Source: Branchiostoma floridae
Taxonomy: Eukaryota; Chordata; Leptocardii; Amphioxiformes; Branchiostomatidae
Reading direction: 5' to 3'
Assembly (NCBI RefSeq): GCF_000003815.2
Contig: NC_049989.1
Coordinates: 13,832,249-13,895,909 of the forward strand
DNA length: 63,661 nucleotides
The translations under genes and the position numbers were made by a program. The notes below the pieces were generated by a model. That model had not been told where the DNA came from, searched no databases, and saw only the letters and a program-made list of their open reading frames with translations. Numbering within the stretch: position 1 is the stretch's first letter; every line of letters starts with the position of its first letter. Positions 59,201 to 63,661 of this stretch are shown here, piece by piece.

Positions 59201-62052
59201 GGTCCATGTAGGAAGATCAGTTTGTAGACATGTTTGTATGATGCACATGTTTCAACTTGTCTCACAGTGACTGAGCCTTGGTATTCAATGCTAATTATAA
59301 AGTGTAGATTTAGCTTCCTATGTAAAGAAATGGCAGGAAAATCTACTTTTTGTATTGTCCAAATATTACGTAGTGTAGCTTTAAGACAACATTCAACCCT
59401 GAAAGAGTAGTCTGTGTAACGCAAACTCCGCTATCGCGATTAAATCAGGCTACTGAAAGAGTACTTTAGTAAAGCTTTTGCTTTGTCTAACCATGACTTA
59501 TTTGTGGGTTATCTGCACGATTTTTCAGATGATAGAGTTTATGAGTTCCCTGTCTTCACCAAGCAGTTCTGTCAACAGTTCATGGAAGAAATCACTCACT
59601 TTGAAGACAGCGATTTTCCTAAAGGCAGACCAAACACAATGAACAACTATGGAGTGAGTTCTAATTCATTCCACAACTATTTTTGCATGTCACATGGGAA
59701 TAAGAAATAAGTGAAAGAAAGAATAAATGTATGTTTTCTCACTTTACAGTTTTTGTCAAGGCAATTTTGTTTCTTTTTTTTTTCATGGCCAAAAATATGA
59801 TACACACTGTGATGTTTCATATTCTTTGCAAACAAAGGTACCATAAGAACATAAACGCATATAAAATGTATATGATTATCATGCTACCTCGACAGGTTGT
59901 CCTATTACAGCTGTTTACTTTTATAGTGTATAAGACACCTCCATTAATAGTCGAAAAGCCTGTGAATATCAAAAATGTATATACAATAGAATACTTCAAA
60001 GTCCATTTCCGGTTGGAGGCGCACCCAGGGGCGAGTCGTTCTATCTATCAGTAGCCTTGTGACGCGAAGATCAAATTTCGTTTTTAACAGGCGAACAGTG
60101 TTTACCTCTCACTTACAAATGTATGTGTATATTGATTGTATAGTGATACCTTTGTTTGATTTAGTCCTAAAATGATGCATTGGGGTGTCTTATACACTTT
60201 AATTCATTACTGTAGATTCTCCTGAATGAGCTTGGCTTTGATGAAGGTTTTATCACACCACTGAGGACTGACTATCTACGACCCATCTGTAGACTCCTGT
60301 ATCCAGACTGGGGAGGAGATGCACTGGACTCTCATAAGGTATCATGTTTTTCAGGAAGATTGTAACGGCTAGGAAAATATGTTGTGTATCCTGTTTCCCT
60401 ACCTACCTGGAAAGACCTGTCAAACCTAGACTTTTTTTGGATGGGCAATGGGGTCACATAGTTTCCAGTAACTGTTTACTTAGAATTTTATTCAGCCTGC
60501 TTCCTATTCAAGTAGAAAAACTGCTCGTCCTGTCCAATGAGGTATAAAAAAAGCAACAAATTTATAATTATCATTCTCAAAAAAAAATTGACATTGGAAA
60601 TATAAGTGTCCTCATGCACTTCAGTGTTACATTGTTGAACTGGAGTTTTAAAAGTAAAATCCCTATCTATACTGACCCTGATCTTTTTCAGTCATTTTGA
60701 TCAGTCATTTGTCAGAAACTCCCTAGTATATAACACAGTCATTTTGATTACATGTAGTCCTCAATTGTTCAAAACTGTTGTTTCAAACAACCAGGCATTT
60801 GTGGTGACATACAAGCTACGAGAGGACCTGGACCTGAGCTATCACTATGACAACGCAGAAGTCACACTGAATGTCTCCCTGGGGAAGGACTTTGAAGAGG
60901 GATCTTTGTACTTTGGAAACATGAGACAGGTAATACACAATGGTTTGATCAGTTAAGGTTCTTACCTATGGCTATACTGGTCTTCAAATTACACTAATGA
61001 CAAAGATACATGTATACAGGCTGATGATTCTGTATAGTAGTACTACATGATGAAATCTGAACCTTTGTAGCACTAGATTAGCTGTTTACTTCTGGGGGTA
61101 CGGACACTACTTGGGGTACGGACACCGCTGGGGGTACGGACACTACTTTGGGTACGGACACTACTGGGGGTACGGACACTACTTGGGTACGGACATTACT
61201 GGGACACGGACAGAACTGGGGATACGGACACTACTGGGGGTACGGACACTACTTGGGTACGGACATTACTGGGACACGGACAGAACTGGGGATACGGACA
61301 CTACTGGGGGTACGGACACTACTTGGGTACGGACATTACTGGGACACGGACAGAACTGGGGATACGGACACTACTGGGGATACGGACACTACTTGGATAC
61401 GGACAGAACTGGGGGCACGGACACTACTTGGATACGGACACTACTGGGGTACGGACACTACTGGGGGTACGGACACTACTGGGGGTACGGACACTACTGG
61501 GGGTATGGACACTACTGGGGGTACGGACACTACTGGGGGTACGGACACTACTGGGGGTACGGACACTACTGGTGTACCGACACAACTGTGGGTATGACAC
61601 TCCTGGGGGTACAAACACTTCTTTGGGCACAAACAATTGAGGGGTATGGACAGTACTGGGGATACGGACACTACTGGTGGTATGGACATTACTGGGGGCA
61701 CAGACACTCTTTTACTGATCCTTTGGCATAACAGTAAGCTGTTTTTTTCAAGCATTTATGATTTTCACATGTATGTCCAAACCTAATGCAGGTTGTACAG
61801 TCCCAGCCCAGTTACCGTGAACACAAGCACCGTCCCACGTACGGGCTCCTACACCGCGGCCAGCACAAACATGGCGCCATGCCGATCGACGACGGAGAAC
61901 GCTACAATCTCATCATCTGGATGAGGTCGTCTAAGGTCAGGAACCAACTCTGCCCCATGTGCGACCAACAACCGACGCTGGTGCGGACTGTGGGGTTCGG
62001 AGACGGGTTTACGAAAGAGACGAAAACTGTAGACGTGTGTTGTGCAAGCTAG
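56282..62052 (+). CDS. OGFOD2: 2-oxoglutarate and iron-dependent oxygenase domain-containing protein 2
   Basis: Eight exons: 56282-56467, 56808-56864, 57493-57603, 58428-58527, 59529-59653, 60216-60338, 60795-60929 and 61792-62052. All phases agree and give 365 residues, close to vertebrate OGFOD2. An in-frame ATG at 56228 would add 18 residues. The N-terminus has [18 protein letters not shown]. The hallmark [12 protein letters not shown] spans the exon 5/6 junction region and continues into LLNELGFDE. The Fe(II) site is His251-x-Asp253 in [17 protein letters not shown], with a distal His (about 306) in GQHKHGAMP. Arg316 of [11 protein letters not shown] should bind 2-oxoglutarate. The end, [12 protein letters not shown] and GFGDGFTKE, is also conserved in the family. 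The substrate of the family is not established as far as I know. Two tandem-repeat arrays and a TG tract lie in introns. Confidence 0.95.
57000..57325. repeat. TG-rich tract in OGFOD2 intron 2
   Basis: Long TGTGTG runs broken by GAGTG and CTTGAG. Long Cys/Val and His/Thr frames on both strands are artefacts. Confidence 0.95.
57700..58275. repeat. ~42-bp tandem repeat in OGFOD2 intron 3
   Basis: A dozen or more units of AATGTCATTCAGCACCAAGG followed by ACAGATATCAT, then TTTACAATTGTG. Unit length varies and divergence is moderate. Confidence 0.85.
61095..61715. repeat. ~18-bp minisatellite in OGFOD2 intron 7
   Basis: Units of TACGGACACTACTGGGGG occur in a higher-order arrangement. A longer block with GGACACGGACAGAACTGGGG recurs about every 84 bases in the first half. 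The unit is a multiple of three, so several frames stay open on both strands (GYGHYW-type on plus, VSVPPV-type on minus). They lie between two phase-0 OGFOD2 exons and are not part of the enzyme. Confidence 0.9.
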
Positions 62053-63359
62053 CATTGAATCCGTACTTACTCAAGACACTTACTTTGACATGAACTTACT
62101 AGAATGAAGTAGTATTCTGTGCAGCCTATATATAGTAATGTTTGTTGCCTGAAATTTGTATTTTCATGTTCAAATTGTTGATTGAAAATTATCAAAATTA
62201 GATTCATTTACAATACAAGGGTAATTTTAATTGGCAATGTTAAATCTTTAAGAATCTGTATATTTTAAAAGAATGATACTTATTTTTACACATACTTTAT
62301 TTTACAAGAAATTATAGATTAAACTTGAAATCAAAAGATGGCAACTTTGATTTTACAACAGAGTTCATTTATTCTGTATGAACATTAAATATCAATCAAA
62401 AATTGCTTTGAGCTGTACTATCACAGGACATGGTGTGAGCTCACACTTTGTAAACATAAAGTGACAGTGTTTGCAAGTCTCAATCCATGTGTAAACAAAA
62501 TATATGTACATCTTCTGTACTGACATTGTGCATATATTTACAGACATTCACCAAATATATAACATTATATTTCAGGCATGCAAATCCATATTTAATAATT
62601 ACAAATAGAATTCATTACTTTGTATACTATATAAACCAGCAGAAATATTTGTTATTGTGTGGAACATGTTATTATATAATAACTTTCAACATTCTTCAAT
62701 TCTACACGTATTGTGTCGTACATGCTGTAGCTATGACTTCACCACCAGTGCATTCTTCAGCATTTCAGATGAGGAAGCTGGGGTGGGTATAGTGTTGTCA
62801 AATATTGTTAGAATCTGTCTTTTCTGACAGGCTACATATATGACATTTTTTTTCTGTGTCAGGTAGACATTACAATCAGACAGAGTTGGCAATTGGAATC
62901 AGCAAATGAAGAGGTATTTGCTTCAAACTTTTCATGTCACTTTAGATCAATGGACTGACTTAAAAAGTTATGATTTATAATTTATAAGACTGGAGATCAC
63001 CCTAACACTTTCCTAGCATCCTGAACGAACCCTCTGTCTACAGAGAGTCTCCAATCAGGATTTAAATTAATGTCAGATCACAATCTTTACCCTCGCATAT
63101 ATGCATATACTAACTGAATTCACATAACCAGGACCTCCCATCGACACTTTTGTCACTGGTGCACTACTAGAATTCATCACACAAAGCTAGAAGGCAAAAG
63201 CAGCACTTGTGATGGAAGAAACCTACAGACTGTTGTGAAACATCATAATGTGTACATCTTATACAACACTGTCTTTGCATGGTAACCAATAGTCTTATCC
63301 AACACACGAATCTCAAGTCATCAGCAACACAAAGCAACGTGGTCTTCATATTAAGTGTC
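62053..63359. other. Convergent 3' regions of OGFOD2 and the zinc-finger gene
   Basis: Very AT-rich sequence without coding signal between two facing stop codons. It is probably the two 3' UTRs. Several AATAAA/ATTAAA-like hexamers occur, but none can be chosen. Confidence 0.5.
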
Positions 63360-63502
63360 TTAGATGGATCCATAGCAGTAAGACTTGTGAATCTCCAACT
63401 CCTTTGCTGAAGTGTACATCTTGTCACAGGCCTCGCACACAAAGGTGTCCATCCTGTGGTAGTCATGGGGAGATTCTCTGGACACTGGTCTCTTACTGGT
63501 TT
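63360..63502 (-). CDS. Terminal exon of a zinc-finger protein
   Basis: After a pyrimidine-rich acceptor (TTTCTTTTACAG on the minus strand) the exon reads ETSKRPVSRES, HDYHRMDTFVCEACDKMY and TSAKELEIHKSYCYGSI, then a stop. The Cys-x2-Cys, then His-x3-Cys spacing is a C2HC/C2H2-like finger. Upstream exons lie beyond the right edge. It converges with OGFOD2, and the two stops are about 1.3 kb apart. I cannot assign it to a named gene. Confidence 0.6.
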
Positions 63503-63661
63503 CTGTAAAAGAAAGACAAATTCTCAATATAATAATAGAAAAACAAATGTTTACTCTGATAAAGCAGATGAAATTTATAGACATTGACAGTAGACATTAT
63601 TTTAGATCATTTAAGACACATAAAACAAGATCCTGTAAAATAGCATTTCAGTTTACTGGGA

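Noticed and set aside
61111-61755. 206-residue plus and 104-residue minus repeat proteins
   Set aside because: Frames open because the minisatellite unit is a multiple of three, and they lie between OGFOD2 exons. Kept only as a finding.
1-63661. CRISPR arrays, bacterial operons, riboswitches, rRNA or tRNA genes
   Set aside because: No direct-repeat/spacer structure or canonical RNA gene seen. The tRNA-like sequence at 20230 is a SINE head.

Overview
The window is eukaryotic, intron-rich genomic DNA from an invertebrate deuterostome. It looks most like a lancelet (Branchiostoma). The reasons are split genes with consistent GT-AG splice phases, vertebrate-type families (sialyltransferase ST8, pancreatic-type lipase, Death domain, OGFOD2), lineage-style domain mixing, and dense small inverted-repeat elements in nearly every intron. 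The species call is inference, because no database search was possible. There is one assembly gap (100 N, 14140-14239).

Layout. (1) 603-11393, minus strand: two tandem ST8-type sialyltransferase genes. The downstream one runs off the left edge after its fourth coding exon. The other is complete, with 8 exons and 444 codons. (2) 13842-34187, minus: one long gene of 13 recognisable exons. It encodes a pancreatic-type lipase catalytic domain (triad present, very short lid) that splices in phase into about 390 residues of unrecognised C-terminal sequence in place of the usual PLAT domain. One C-terminal exon carries an apparent 1-nt frameshift. A decayed partial copy lies at 41.0-41.2 and 40.1-40.3 kb. 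(3) 43187-50071, plus: an 11-exon, 655-residue gene with an unrecognised N-terminal region, then a Death domain, then a C-terminal fibronectin type III domain. A duplicate of its last exon and 3' flank (34.4-36.2 kb) is joined to the lipase upstream region. (4) 53964-54650, plus: an intronless 228-residue ORF with two CxxC pairs and no recognised family. (5) 56282-62052, plus: OGFOD2, 8 exons, with two intronic tandem-repeat arrays. (6) 63360-63502, minus: the last exon of a zinc-finger gene converging on OGFOD2.

Repeats make up much of the rest. They include hAT-like MITEs, a MITE family with a GGATGACATCC terminus, several other foldback families, a decayed non-LTR retrotransposon (25.2-27.1 kb), a tRNA-derived SINE, a large foldback with a Tc1/mariner transposase remnant in its loop (36.9-38.5 kb), and an element at 50.2-51.5 kb whose middle may encode a piece of a KIAA1958-like protein. 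No operon-like or pathway clustering is evident. The genes are independent nuclear genes, and their proteins would act in the Golgi (sialyltransferases), outside the cell (lipase) and inside the cell (Death-domain protein, OGFOD2).
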